A stretch of DNA of 64,000 nt from Clostridiales bacterium (GTDB taxonomy: Bacteria > Bacillota_A > Clostridia > Oscillospirales > Oscillospiraceae). The DNA is taken from the NCBI GenBank assembly GCA_004553625.1, contig SFKX01000012.1, positions 13,815-77,814 of the forward strand. Direction: 5' to 3'. Position 1 is the first letter of the stretch, and each line of letters starts with the position of its first letter. A program made the translations under genes and the position numbers. A model generated the notes under the pieces. The model was not told the DNA's origin. It saw nothing but the letters and a program-made list of their open reading frames with translations, and searched no databases. This document shows positions 31,569-39,722 of this stretch, one piece after another.

Positions 31569-33596
31569 ATGAGCTATGCAACCAAGGACATCCGCAACAT
31601 CGCGCTGCTCGGCCACGGCGGCAACGGTAAGACCAGCCTCGCCGAGAGCATCCTTTTCCTGACCGGTGTCACCGACAGGCTCGGCAGCTCCGCCGCCGGC
31701 AACTCCGTCTCGGACTACGATCCGGAGGAGATCAGGCGTCAGATAAGCATCTCCGCCAGCACTATGTACACCGAATACCAGAAAACCAAGATCAATATCA
31801 TCGACACCCCGGGTTACTTCGACTTCGCAGGCGAGGTCGTCCAGGCTCTGCGCGTCGCGGATATCGGCATCATCTGTGTCTCCGCCAAGGACGGCCTCAA
31901 CGTCGGCGCCGAAAAGGCCTGGAAGGCCCTCTCCGACGCCGGACTGCCCCGCGCCATCTATATCTCCAAGGTCGATGAGGAGCACGCCGACTTCTACAAG
32001 GCCTTCGAGCAGCTGCGCGAAAAGTTCGGCCCCTCTCTCAGCCCCATGTCCGCCCCCATCATGGAGGGGACCAAGGTCACCGGCCTCGTCGATATCCTCG
32101 CCCGCAAGGCCTATAAGTACGAGGGCAAAAAGCGCACCGAGATCCCCATGCCCGGCGATATGGCCGACAGGGTCGAGGAAATGTACAACGAAATAGCCGA
32201 AAACGCCGCCGGCACCAGCGAGGAGCTCATGGACAAGTACCTCGAGACCATGGAGCTCTCCGCCGAGGAGATCTACGGCGCACTCGGCACCGGTATAGCC
32301 GAGTGTGAGATCACCCCCGTGTTCTGCGGCAGCGCCGTCACCGGCCTCGGTACCACCGTCCTGCTCGACGCCGTCAAGAACTTCTTCCCCTATCCGCGTG
32401 AGGGCGGCGAGCTCGTGAACGAGTCCGGCCCGGCCAAGGCAATCGTCTACAAGACCATCTCCGACCAGTTCGGCAAGTTCTCCCTGTTCAAGGTCATCAG
32501 CGGCAAGGTCACTCCCGATATGACCCTCGTGAACGCCCGCTCTGGCGCGCAGGAGAAGCTCGGCCACATCTACTATATGCAGGGCAAGAAGAACGTCGAG
32601 GTCCAGGAGATCGGCTGCGGCGACATCGGCGCCGTCTCCAAGCTCTCCGACACCAAGACCGGCGACACCCTCTGCGACGGCAAGGCCGTTGAGGCCGCGC
32701 CCGGCATCGAGTACGCCGTCCCCTGCTACTCCATGGCCATTGCCCCCAAGACGAAGGGCCAGGAGGACAAGGTCGCCCAGGGCCTTGCCAGGCTCGGCGA
32801 GGAAGACCGCTCCTTCACCATCACCAACAACGCCGAGACCAAGCAGATGGTCATCGCCGGCGCCGGCGACATCCACCTGGACGTCCTTTGCTCCAAGCTC
32901 AAGAACAAGTTCGGCGTCGAGGTCGAGCTCTCCCCCGCCCGCGTGCCTTACCGCGAGAAGATCCGCAAGCCGCTCAAGGCCCACGGCCGTCACAAGAAGC
33001 AGTCCGGCGGTCACGGCCAGTTCGGCGACGTGTGGATAGAGTTCGAGCCGCAGGACGAGCAGGAAGATATGATCTTCGCGGAGAACGTGTTCGGCGGCAG
33101 CGTGCCGAAGAACTTCTTCCCCGCCGTCGAAAAGGGCCTGCGCGAGTGCTGCACCAAGGGCGTCCTCGCCGGCTACCCGATGGTCTTCCTCAAGGCCACC
33201 CTCTACGACGGCTCCTACCACCCCGTCGACTCCTCCGAAATGGCCTTCAAGACCGCGGCCGGTCTCGCCTATAAGGAGCTCGTCAACGCCAGCCCCGTCA
33301 TTCTCGAGCCCATCGGCCTGCTCAAGGTCACCATCCCCGACGCCAACATGGGCGACATCATGTCCGACATCAGCTCCAAGCGCCGCGGCACCGTCATGGG
33401 CATGAACGCCGAGGGCGGCATGCAGACCGTCGAGGCCGAGGTCCCCATGGCCGAGATGTCCAGCTACGCTATCGACCTCAGGTCCATGACCCAGGGCAGG
33501 GGCAGCTTCACGCTGGAGTTCTCCCGCTATAACGAGGCTCCCGCCGCCGTCCAGCAGAAGATCATCGACGAGGCCAAGGCTAACGCCGAGGAATAA
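31569..33596 (+). CDS. Elongation factor G-like GTPase (EF-G paralogue)
   Basis: A 675-residue translational GTPase. The P-loop is GHGGNGKTS (residues 15-23) instead of the GHIDAGKTT of housekeeping EF-G, G3 is DTPG (79-82), and G4 is SKVD (133-136) instead of NKVD. This pattern fits the EF-G2/FusA2-like group rather than canonical fusA, which normally lies with rpsL-rpsG. Domains II-V follow, including HGRHKKQSGGHGQFGDVWIE and the C-terminal EVPMAEMSSYAIDLRSMTQG. Its role (a translocation variant, recycling or stress) is not known. It is strongly promoted and monocistronic-looking. Confidence 0.9.
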   Translation: MSYATKDIRNIALLGHGGNGKTSLAESILFLTGVTDRLGSSAAGNSVSDYDPEEIRRQISISASTMYTEYQKTKINIIDTPGYFDFAGEVVQALRVADIGIICVSAKDGLNVGAEKAWKALSDAGLPRAIYISKVDEEHADFYKAFEQLREKFGPSLSPMSAPIMEGTKVTGLVDILARKAYKYEGKKRTEIPMPGDMADRVEEMYNEIAENAAGTSEELMDKYLETMELSAEEIYGALGTGIAECEITPVFCGSAVTGLGTTVLLDAVKNFFPYPREGGELVNESGPAKAIVYKTISDQFGKFSLFKVISGKVTPDMTLVNARSGAQEKLGHIYYMQGKKNVEVQEIGCGDIGAVSKLSDTKTGDTLCDGKAVEAAPGIEYAVPCYSMAIAPKTKGQEDKVAQGLARLGEEDRSFTITNNAETKQMVIAGAGDIHLDVLCSKLKNKFGVEVELSPARVPYREKIRKPLKAHGRHKKQSGGHGQFGDVWIEFEPQDEQEDMIFAENVFGGSVPKNFFPAVEKGLRECCTKGVLAGYPMVFLKATLYDGSYHPVDSSEMAFKTAAGLAYKELVNASPVILEPIGLLKVTIPDANMGDIMSDISSKRRGTVMGMNAEGGMQTVEAEVPMAEMSSYAIDLRSMTQGRGSFTLEFSRYNEAPAAVQQKIIDEAKANAEE

Positions 33597-33613
33597 TCCC
33601 ACTACGACCATAC

Positions 33614-33638
33614 GGGCCGCCGTTTCGACGGCGGCCCT
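33614..33638 (+). terminator. GC-rich hairpin after the EF-G-like gene
   Basis: GGGCCGCCGT, loop TTCG, ACGGCGGCCC. There is no T-run behind it, so it may stabilise a 3' end or terminate inefficiently. Confidence 0.45.
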
Positions 33639-33655
33639 ATCTGCAGGTGATTTCT

Positions 33656-34153
33656 ATGACAATTCGTACCAAAAAAGTCAGACTAGTCTCCGCGCTGCTC
33701 TGCCTTGCGCTGGCGCTCGGGCTTCTTTCCGCCTGCGGCTCCAAGGAGACCGCTCAGCCGGAGCTGAGCGAGGTCGTCGCCGCCGTAGAGGCCGTCGTCC
33801 CCACGGAGGGCATGGTCCAGCTCGACGCAAACTACCTCAAGAACGTGTTCAAGCTCGAGGAGAGCCAGTACGCCGCCTGCTGCGTCATGTCCACGAACGT
33901 CGGCACCAGCATAGACGAGTTCGGCATCTTCCAGGGCGCGGACAGCAGCCAGGCAGCGGAGCTCAAGAGCGCCGTGGAGGCATATCTCCAGTTCCGGCTG
34001 GACTCCTGGATGCCCGAGTATCTGCCCGAGGAGTTCCCCAAACTGCAGAGCGCCAAGCTCTGGACCGAGGGAAACTATGTGATGTACGCCATTCTCGCGG
34101 ACGACACCCAGGCTGCCGCGGGTGATGCGTTTACCGCCTGCTTCAAGGGCTGA
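33656..34153 (+). CDS. DUF4358-type lipoprotein
   Basis: A 165-residue lipoprotein of unknown function. The ATG at 33656 has AGGTGA 5 nt upstream and is preferred over GTG 33647. The signal peptide ends in a LLSACGSKE lipobox. The mature part (ESQYAACCVMSTNVGTSIDE, EFGIFQGADSSQAAELKSAV) fits the small DUF4358 lipoprotein family of Clostridia. An SGNH hydrolase gene follows 37 nt later. Confidence 0.78.
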   Translation: MTIRTKKVRLVSALLCLALALGLLSACGSKETAQPELSEVVAAVEAVVPTEGMVQLDANYLKNVFKLEESQYAACCVMSTNVGTSIDEFGIFQGADSSQAAELKSAVEAYLQFRLDSWMPEYLPEEFPKLQSAKLWTEGNYVMYAILADDTQAAAGDAFTACFKG

Positions 34154-34190
34154 ACGCCCGGAAGCGCAACTTCGTGAGGTCCCCATTTCT

Positions 34191-35087
34191 ATGAAAAGAA
34201 ACGCAAAAAACTCCATGTTCTTTGTATGGGCGCTGGCAATAATAGCCTGCCTGCTGCTGGTGTTCTGCGCGCTTATCTTCTCCTCCTGCGGCCCGAAGGA
34301 CTCCGGAGTCCCGATAACCACTGAGCCGCCTCCCCAGTCCGAGTCCCCCTCGGAGGAGGACGGCGCTTCAAGTTCGCCCGAGGGCGGGGATACCCAGGGC
34401 GGCGGCGAAGGCACTCAGGGCGGCGAACCCGGCAGCGAGACCGCCACAGACGCGCCCGTGAGCTCCGTCCTCCTCCCTGAGACCGAGGACGCCGGCCAGG
34501 AATACATCGACAAACTCACCTTCCTGGGCGACAGCACCACCTACGGCCTCAAATACTACGAGGTCCTCACCGGCGGCAAGAACACCACCCAGGTCTGGAC
34601 TCCCGCCAACGGCACGCTCACGCTCTATAACTACGCCAAGGCCACCATCGTGTTCCCCGAGGACGGTCAGGAGATCAGCATTGTCGACGCCGTCACGCGC
34701 AAGCAGCCGGAATACCTGGTCATCACCCTCGGCGTCAACGGCGTGGCCGAGATGGACGAGGACTGGTTCAAGCAGGACTACACCGCCCTGGTGCAGAGCG
34801 TCCAGGCCGCCAGTCCCAACACCAAGATAATCTGCAACTCCATCTACCCCGTTGAAAACGACTACGAGTTCATAAACTCCATCAACAACACGAACATACC
34901 CCAGGCCAACATCTGGATACAGGAGGTGGCGGAGGCCACGGGCTGCAAGTACACGGACAGCGCCAGCGTCCTCAAGGCCGAGGACGGCAGCCTGCGCGAG
35001 GATTACGGCAACGGCGACGGCATACACCTGAACGCCGACGGCTTCAACGCCGTGCTCCAGTACCTGCGCACCCACGCCTATCAATAA
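34191..35087 (+). CDS. Membrane-anchored SGNH/GDSL-type hydrolase
   Basis: A 298-residue protein. The start at 34191 has a GAGGT site 12 nt upstream. The N-terminus is a hydrophobic anchor ending in FSSCGPKDS (possible lipobox), then a low-complexity Ser/Glu/Gly/Pro linker to about residue 105. The SGNH fold follows: block I LGDSTTYG (catalytic Ser), block III LGVNG (usually GxND) and block V DGIHLN with Asp and His. The family de-esterifies surface polymers. The target is unknown; a wall or capsule acetyl ester is inferred. Confidence 0.82.
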   Translation: MKRNAKNSMFFVWALAIIACLLLVFCALIFSSCGPKDSGVPITTEPPPQSESPSEEDGASSSPEGGDTQGGGEGTQGGEPGSETATDAPVSSVLLPETEDAGQEYIDKLTFLGDSTTYGLKYYEVLTGGKNTTQVWTPANGTLTLYNYAKATIVFPEDGQEISIVDAVTRKQPEYLVITLGVNGVAEMDEDWFKQDYTALVQSVQAASPNTKIICNSIYPVENDYEFINSINNTNIPQANIWIQEVAEATGCKYTDSASVLKAEDGSLREDYGNGDGIHLNADGFNAVLQYLRTHAYQ

Positions 35088-35097
35088 TAAGCCGCAT

Positions 35098-35137
35098 GAA
35101 TGAAAAGCCCCGGGCTGCAGCCCGGGGCTTTTCATTC
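35098..35137. terminator. Perfect palindromic terminator, first copy
   Basis: A 40-bp perfect palindrome: 20-bp arms GAATGAAAAGCCCCGGGCTG and complement. It has A-runs before and T-runs after, so it is bidirectional. Its core (35105-35132) is duplicated exactly at 35318-35345. Confidence 0.92.
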
Positions 35138-35317
35138 TGCATCCAAGCCTCGCAGAGTTTCGCGGCCGCAGCCGCGAAATAAATTGAGATCATTTTCGGC
35201 GGCGGCGTGTACGTCGCCGAAAATACTGCTCGCGGAGCGCAGTGTCGAGCATAGCGAGGCGCGGAGCGCAGCGCTGTCCCCTTTGTCGAAGAAGGCAAGG
35301 CCTTCTTCGACAAGCTC
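35133..35317. repeat. Terminator-flanked stem-loop element, copy 1 (~185 bp)
   Basis: Non-coding element with three stem-loops: TTTCGCGGC/GCCGCGAAA (35158-35179), ATTTTCGGCG/CGCCGAAAAT (35192-35224) and GTCGAAGAAGG/CCTTCTTCGAC (35285-35311). A closely similar copy lies at 42595-42778. The element sits between two identical copies of the local terminator. There is no open frame of note. It may be a structured RNA, a miniature mobile element, or both. Confidence 0.88.
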
Positions 35318-35346
35318 AAGCCCCGGGCTGCAGCCCGGGGCTTTTT
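35318..35346. terminator. Terminator, second copy (direct repeat of 35105-35132)
   Basis: AAGCCCCGGGCTG with complement and TTTTT. It ends the convergent minus-strand operon (DUF1015) five bases from that gene's stop. With the first copy it forms a 28-bp direct repeat around the stem-loop element. Confidence 0.9.
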
Positions 35347-35350
35347 GACA

Positions 35351-36541
35351 TTATACGAGGCTCCTGCACTCGAGGTAATAGCGCTTGTCCTTGGCCTGGC
35401 CGATGGAAAAGCTCTTTTTGGGGTATGGCCCCAGCTGTGCGATGTCGTCAAAGAGCCGGGTTTTCTCCAGCCTCGGGAGCAGGACCGCCGCGCCGGAGGT
35501 CTTTTTCACCAGCGCGCGGGCCTCCGCCTCGCCGTGGATATAGTCCGGGTTGCCGCCGCGCTCCGCCATCCAGTCGCTGACGAGCTCATCCGTCAGGCCC
35601 ACCAGCTTGCCTAGAGGCAGGCCCGTCTCAAAGCTCAGCTCCCTGTCTCCGGCCAAGACCGTCACCGCCTGGCCCTTGCCCCGCGGCAGACGCGCCGCCG
35701 CTTCCTCTATGAAACCGCGCGAGAGCGTCCCCGTGATCACGCGGTGTATCGGCTCAAAGGTCACGGCGTCGTCATGGATGTTCACCAGCTCCACAAGCGC
35801 AAAGCGCGCGGGATGCCGCTCACGCTCCTCGGGGCTCAGTCCGGACTTCACGCCCTCCCAGCAGCGCTTCGCCGCTGCCAGGCTGTGATTGCCGTCGCCC
35901 ATTGCGTACTTGATCTCGCCCGCCATCGAGTCCAGCGCCGCCGTCAGGCGCTCCGCCTCCGCTCCGCTGACACGGCTGCCGCGCACCCGGCCCCCGCCCA
36001 GCATCAGCTCAAAGTCATAGAGCGCCTCACCGCCCGCCGCAGAGGGTATGATGCTGTTGCCGGGGTCGTTTATGAACACCATGATGTGCGGCATCTCCAG
36101 GATCGCATGGCGGCGCACCTCTACACGCGCCGGGAGCCGGCTCTCCACCGTCCCCTCCGTCGAGCGGACAGGCGTCCTGCTGCCCGGCGCCCAGTCGTAG
36201 CCCTCCAGGTCCAGCTTTCCCACAAGGCCGCGCCGCACCGCTCCCGAAGGCAGCGTCCGCTCCACATACACATAGCTCTCCGGCAGCACCCGAAACACGC
36301 CTTGGTTTACATAATCCTGCATCGCGCGGTATATCGCTCTGGTTTCCGCGGCGCTGCTGCGCAGACCCAGCCAGGCCTCGGGCAGCATCAGCCGCAGCGT
36401 GCTCGGTTCGTCGCCCACCAGGCGCTCCGCCTCCAGCCAGTACTCCGGCTCGGAGGTGAACTGGTCGCAGGCTATGCAGCTCCACTTCGTCATATCTGCC
36501 GACTTCGGCAGAAGGATATCCGCCGGTGTGAACAGGCTCAT
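35351..36541 (-). CDS. DUF1015 family protein
   Basis: A 396-residue cytoplasmic protein of the widespread DUF1015 family (COG4198), of unknown function. Recognised by the N-terminal FTPADILLPKSADMTKWSCI, the central KYAMGDGNHSLAAAKRCWEG (conserved GDGNHS) and PIHRVITG. Its ATG overlaps the NUDIX gene stop by 4 nt (ATGA), so it is the third gene of the glpK operon. No catalytic role is established for the family. Confidence 0.88.
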   Translation of the reverse strand: MSLFTPADILLPKSADMTKWSCIACDQFTSEPEYWLEAERLVGDEPSTLRLMLPEAWLGLRSSAAETRAIYRAMQDYVNQGVFRVLPESYVYVERTLPSGAVRRGLVGKLDLEGYDWAPGSRTPVRSTEGTVESRLPARVEVRRHAILEMPHIMVFINDPGNSIIPSAAGGEALYDFELMLGGGRVRGSRVSGAEAERLTAALDSMAGEIKYAMGDGNHSLAAAKRCWEGVKSGLSPEERERHPARFALVELVNIHDDAVTFEPIHRVITGTLSRGFIEEAAARLPRGKGQAVTVLAGDRELSFETGLPLGKLVGLTDELVSDWMAERGGNPDYIHGEAEARALVKKTSGAAVLLPRLEKTRLFDDIAQLGPYPKKSFSIGQAKDKRYYLECRSLV

Positions 36542-37119
36542 ACTATCGCCTCCATTGCAATTTTAGACCAGCCCTCCATCTGCTCGCGCAGGCTTGCCAG
36601 TTCGCTCTTTTTGACCCAGAGGCCCTCGAGCTTTTCCGTCTCGCGGACTCGGACCTCCCCGGAGACCTCCATCCTGAACATGAAGCCCAGGTGTACGCTG
36701 CCGACCTCGTTCGTCTCCTCGTTGATGACGCCCACGGGCTCGAGCGAGAGCTCGCTTTCGATCTCCACCTCTTCCGAGACCTCGCGGCGCAGGCCGCGCA
36801 TCAGGACCTCGCCGCGCCCGGCCTCGTCCACGGGGTTTATATGCCCGCCGACGCCGATGGACAAAAGGCCGTGCAGCCGCTTCTCCCCGCCCTTCTTGAG
36901 CCGGCGGAGCACCAGGACCTCGTCTCCCCGCGTCAGGACGACGTAGGGGATGATCTGCCGGTAGGAGGGGTCCTCCTCCATCTCGGGCCGGGGCCGGAAC
37001 TCGTGCTCAGAGTCCACAACGGCCAGTATCTCCTTGTCGCAGCCCCGAATGAGGCCGTTTTTGCCCTTTATATATCCGTTCAGCAGTTCGGTCTTTACGA
37101 CCAGTATGCTCTCGCTCAC
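36538..37119 (-). CDS. NUDIX hydrolase
   Basis: A 193-residue NUDIX protein. The Nudix helix spans GGHINPVDEA...RREVSEEVEIE: the loop between G and the REVSEE core is longer than in the classical box but the catalytic RExxEE part is intact. The GTG start at 37119 overlaps the glpK stop (GTGA) and has GGGAGG 7 nt upstream; the ATG at 37134 is less likely. The substrate is unknown. Its position between glpK and DUF1015 suggests a linked metabolic role. Confidence 0.85.
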   Translation of the reverse strand: MSESILVVKTELLNGYIKGKNGLIRGCDKEILAVVDSEHEFRPRPEMEEDPSYRQIIPYVVLTRGDEVLVLRRLKKGGEKRLHGLLSIGVGGHINPVDEAGRGEVLMRGLRREVSEEVEIESELSLEPVGVINEETNEVGSVHLGFMFRMEVSGEVRVRETEKLEGLWVKKSELASLREQMEGWSKIAMEAIV

Positions 37120-38624
37120 TTTGTTGCCTCCCATTTTTTCGCACGCTCCACCGCGCGGAGCCATTCGCCGTGATATCTGCTTGCCGTTCCGGCGTCCATC
37201 AGGGGTTCGAACACGCGCTCGGACTGCCTGAGTTCCGTTATCTCGGAGAGCTCCGTCCACAATCCGGCGGCCAGGCCCGCCAGGAACGCCGCGCCGAAAG
37301 CCGTCGTCTCCACCATCCTGGGACGGTCTATGGGCCTGCGCAGGATGTCCGCCTGGAACTGCATCAAAAAGTCACTGACGGATGCGCCGCCGTCCACCTT
37401 GAGGCTGGAGAGCTGGCGCCCGGAGTCCAGCTCCATGGCGTCCAGCAGGTCCTTGACCTGGTAGGCTATGCCCTCGAGCGCGGCCCGGACGATGTGGGCG
37501 CGGGTCGTGCCGCGCGTGAGGCCCACCATCGTGCCGCGGGCGTACATGTCCCAGTGCGGCGCGCCCAGCCCCGTGAAGGCCGAAACGAGGTAGACTCCGC
37601 CGTTATCCGGGACGGTCTCGGCCAGCGGCCCGCTCTCCGCGGCGTCCTTTATGAGCCCGACCTCGTCGCGCAGCCACTGGATGGAGCTGCCCGCGTTGAA
37701 CACGCTGCCCTCTAGGGCGTAGGTGGTCTTGCCGTTCAGGCTCCAGGCGACGCTCGTCAGCATACCGGAGAGGCTGCGGACGCTGCGCTCGCCTGTGTTC
37801 ATGAGCGTGAAGCAGCCGGTGCCGTAGGTGTTCTTGGCCTCGCCCGGGACGACGCAGCCCTGGCCCAGCAGGGCGGCGGCCTGGTCTCCCGCGCTGCCGC
37901 AGATGGGTACGCCCGCCAGGGCCTCCAGGCCCTTTATGCCGGGGGCCACGCGGCCGTATTCCGCCGAGCTCGGCACCGGCGCGGGCAGCATGGACATCGG
38001 CACGCCCAGGACCCGGCAGAGGTCCTCGTCCCAGCGCAGGCGGTCTATGTCGAAGAGCATGGTCCGGGAGCAGTTGGAGTAGTCCGAGATGTGCTCACGC
38101 CCGCCCGTGAGGTTCCAGATGAGCCAGGAGTCCACGGTGCCGAAAATGAGCTCGCCCTTTTCCGCCCTGGCCCGCGCGCCCTCCACGTTATCCAGTATCC
38201 AGCGTATCTTGGTTCCGGAGAAATAGGCGTCTATGAGAAGGCCGGTCTTGTCGCGTATATAGGCGCCGACGCCCTCCGCCGCCAGCTTGTCGCAGAAGGC
38301 CGCCGTCCTCCGGCACTGCCACACGATGGCGTTATAGACCGGTTTGCCTGTTGCGCGGTCCCAAACGATGCTGGTCTCGCGCTGGTTCGTGACGCCGATG
38401 GCCGCGACGTCCTCCGCCGCGACGCCGCTCTTTTCAAAGGCCTCGGCCAGGGCCTTTATCTGCGTGCCGAGTATGTCCGCCGGGTCGTGCTCGACCCAGC
38501 CGGGACGCGGGTATATCTGCGGGTAGTCGTGCTGGGCCAGGGAGACGATCTCGCCCCGCCTGTTGAACACGATAGCCCTGGAACTGGTCGTACCCTGGTC
38601 AAGGGCAATGACGTAGCCTTTCAT
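37116..38624 (-). CDS. glpK: Glycerol kinase
   Basis: Phosphorylates glycerol to glycerol-3-phosphate with ATP. The 502-residue FGGY kinase begins MKGYVIALDQGTTSSRAIVF and contains the glycerol-site motif ITNQRET (TNQRETSIVWDRATGKPVYN) and the ATP-site GLAAGLWTELSEI region. It is the first gene of a three-gene operon joined by 4-nt overlaps. No glpF or glpD is in the window. A divergently transcribed lipase gene starts 82 nt away, so glycerol released from lipids may be the shared theme. Confidence 0.96.
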   Translation of the reverse strand: MKGYVIALDQGTTSSRAIVFNRRGEIVSLAQHDYPQIYPRPGWVEHDPADILGTQIKALAEAFEKSGVAAEDVAAIGVTNQRETSIVWDRATGKPVYNAIVWQCRRTAAFCDKLAAEGVGAYIRDKTGLLIDAYFSGTKIRWILDNVEGARARAEKGELIFGTVDSWLIWNLTGGREHISDYSNCSRTMLFDIDRLRWDEDLCRVLGVPMSMLPAPVPSSAEYGRVAPGIKGLEALAGVPICGSAGDQAAALLGQGCVVPGEAKNTYGTGCFTLMNTGERSVRSLSGMLTSVAWSLNGKTTYALEGSVFNAGSSIQWLRDEVGLIKDAAESGPLAETVPDNGGVYLVSAFTGLGAPHWDMYARGTMVGLTRGTTRAHIVRAALEGIAYQVKDLLDAMELDSGRQLSSLKVDGGASVSDFLMQFQADILRRPIDRPRMVETTAFGAAFLAGLAAGLWTELSEITELRQSERVFEPLMDAGTASRYHGEWLRAVERAKKWEATK

Positions 38625-38640
38625 TTGAAGCCTCCTCTTG

Positions 38641-38669
38641 TTGACTTGGTCGCCGAATTATACTAAAAT
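38641..38669 (+). promoter_or_regulatory. Promoter of the alpha/beta hydrolase gene
   Basis: TTGACT (38641-38646), 17-bp spacer, TAAAAT (38664-38669). A minus-strand TATAAT overlaps the region and may be the glpK -10, so the two transcription units probably share a compact divergent control region. Confidence 0.8.
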
Positions 38670-38706
38670 CCTACTATAAGGATAACACAACAGGAGGTAA
38701 ATGAAA

Positions 38707-39648
38707 ATGCCTATGATAACCGAAAATAATTACACCTTCCGCTCCGCCGACGGCGTTACGCCCATCCACGTCCGCGAGTGGGTGCCGGACTGCGATATAA
38801 ACGGCGTTGTGCAGATCGCGCACGGGATAAACGAGTACATAGGCCGTTATGCGGATTTTGCAAGGTTCCTGGCCTCCAAGGGCTTTGTCGTCGTCGGCAA
38901 CGACCATCTCGGCCACGGCGAGAGCGTTCTCAGCCCTGACTGCCTCGGCTTCTTCGCGCTTGACGACGGCTGGTACAAGGTCGTGGCGGACATGGAGCAG
39001 CTGCGCGAGTTGACCGCGGCAAAGTGGCCGGAGGCGCCGTATTTCCTGTTCGGCCACTCGATGGGCAGCTTCCTCACCCGGACCTATATGATACGCTACC
39101 CCGGCGCCAAACTCTCGGGCGTCATACTCTCCGGGACCGGCCAGGCCCCCGCTCCGGTCGTGGCCGCGGGCCGCTTCCTCTGCGACGGAGACATGCTCAA
39201 AAACGGCCCCACACACCGGAGCGAGACCATCTCCAACGTCGCCTTCGGCAGCTACAACAAGGCCTTCGAGCCCAAACGTACAAAGTATGACTGGCTCACC
39301 AGGGACGAGGCCGTCGTGGACGCCTACGCCAAGGACCCGCTCTGCACCTTCACGCCGACGACCAGCCTCTTCCGCGACATGATGTACGGGCTCTCCATCA
39401 TCGGCCGCCAGCGCAACCTCGCCAAGATGAACAAGGACCTGCCCGTCTACTTCATGAGCGGAGATAAGGACCCCGTCGGCGGAGACGGCGTGCAGGTAGC
39501 CAAGGTCTACAGCATGTTCGTAAGAGCCGGAATGAAAGACGTTTTCTATAAATTCTACAAGGACGGCCGCCACGAGATGCTCAACGAGTCCAACCGCGAC
39601 GAAGTTTATAGGGACATCCTCAACTGGCTGTTCAAGAAAATAGGCTGA
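38707..39648 (+). CDS. Alpha/beta hydrolase, monoacylglycerol lipase/lysophospholipase-like
   Basis: A 313-residue cytoplasmic hydrolase (COG2267-like). The nucleophile elbow is GHSMGS, the acid is in FMSGDKDPVG and the histidine in DGRHEML. The cap region and the opening VVQIAHGINEYIGRYADFAR fit the lysophospholipase/MGL group. The ATG at 38707 is favoured because GGAGG is 9 nt upstream; ATG 38701 would leave only 3 nt. It is divergent from glpK, consistent with glycerol release. The exact substrate is unknown. Confidence 0.87.
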   Translation: MPMITENNYTFRSADGVTPIHVREWVPDCDINGVVQIAHGINEYIGRYADFARFLASKGFVVVGNDHLGHGESVLSPDCLGFFALDDGWYKVVADMEQLRELTAAKWPEAPYFLFGHSMGSFLTRTYMIRYPGAKLSGVILSGTGQAPAPVVAAGRFLCDGDMLKNGPTHRSETISNVAFGSYNKAFEPKRTKYDWLTRDEAVVDAYAKDPLCTFTPTTSLFRDMMYGLSIIGRQRNLAKMNKDLPVYFMSGDKDPVGGDGVQVAKVYSMFVRAGMKDVFYKFYKDGRHEMLNESNRDEVYRDILNWLFKKIG

Positions 39649-39684
39649 GCCCGCCGCGGGCTGAGCCGCCTCCGCACAAAATTC

Positions 39685-39713
39685 AGCGCCGCCCAGTAAG
39701 GGCGGCGCTTTGC
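39685..39713. terminator. Terminator between the lipase and the GDPD gene
   Basis: AGCGCCGCCC, loop AGTAA, GGGCGGCGCT, then TTGCGCTTC. It lies between convergent genes. Confidence 0.8.
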
Positions 39714-39722
39714 GCTTCAGTG

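Noticed and set aside
31569..33596. EF-G-like gene considered as a tetracycline-resistance ribosomal protection protein or canonical fusA
   Set aside because: The P-loop and G4 sequences differ from both groups and the overall pattern fits the EF-G2-like branch.
31533..33611. A 692-codon open frame on the minus strand across the EF-G-like gene
   Set aside because: Low-complexity Gly/Leu/Val/Asp/Glu translation typical of the antisense of a GC-rich gene; the plus strand encodes an unambiguous GTPase.
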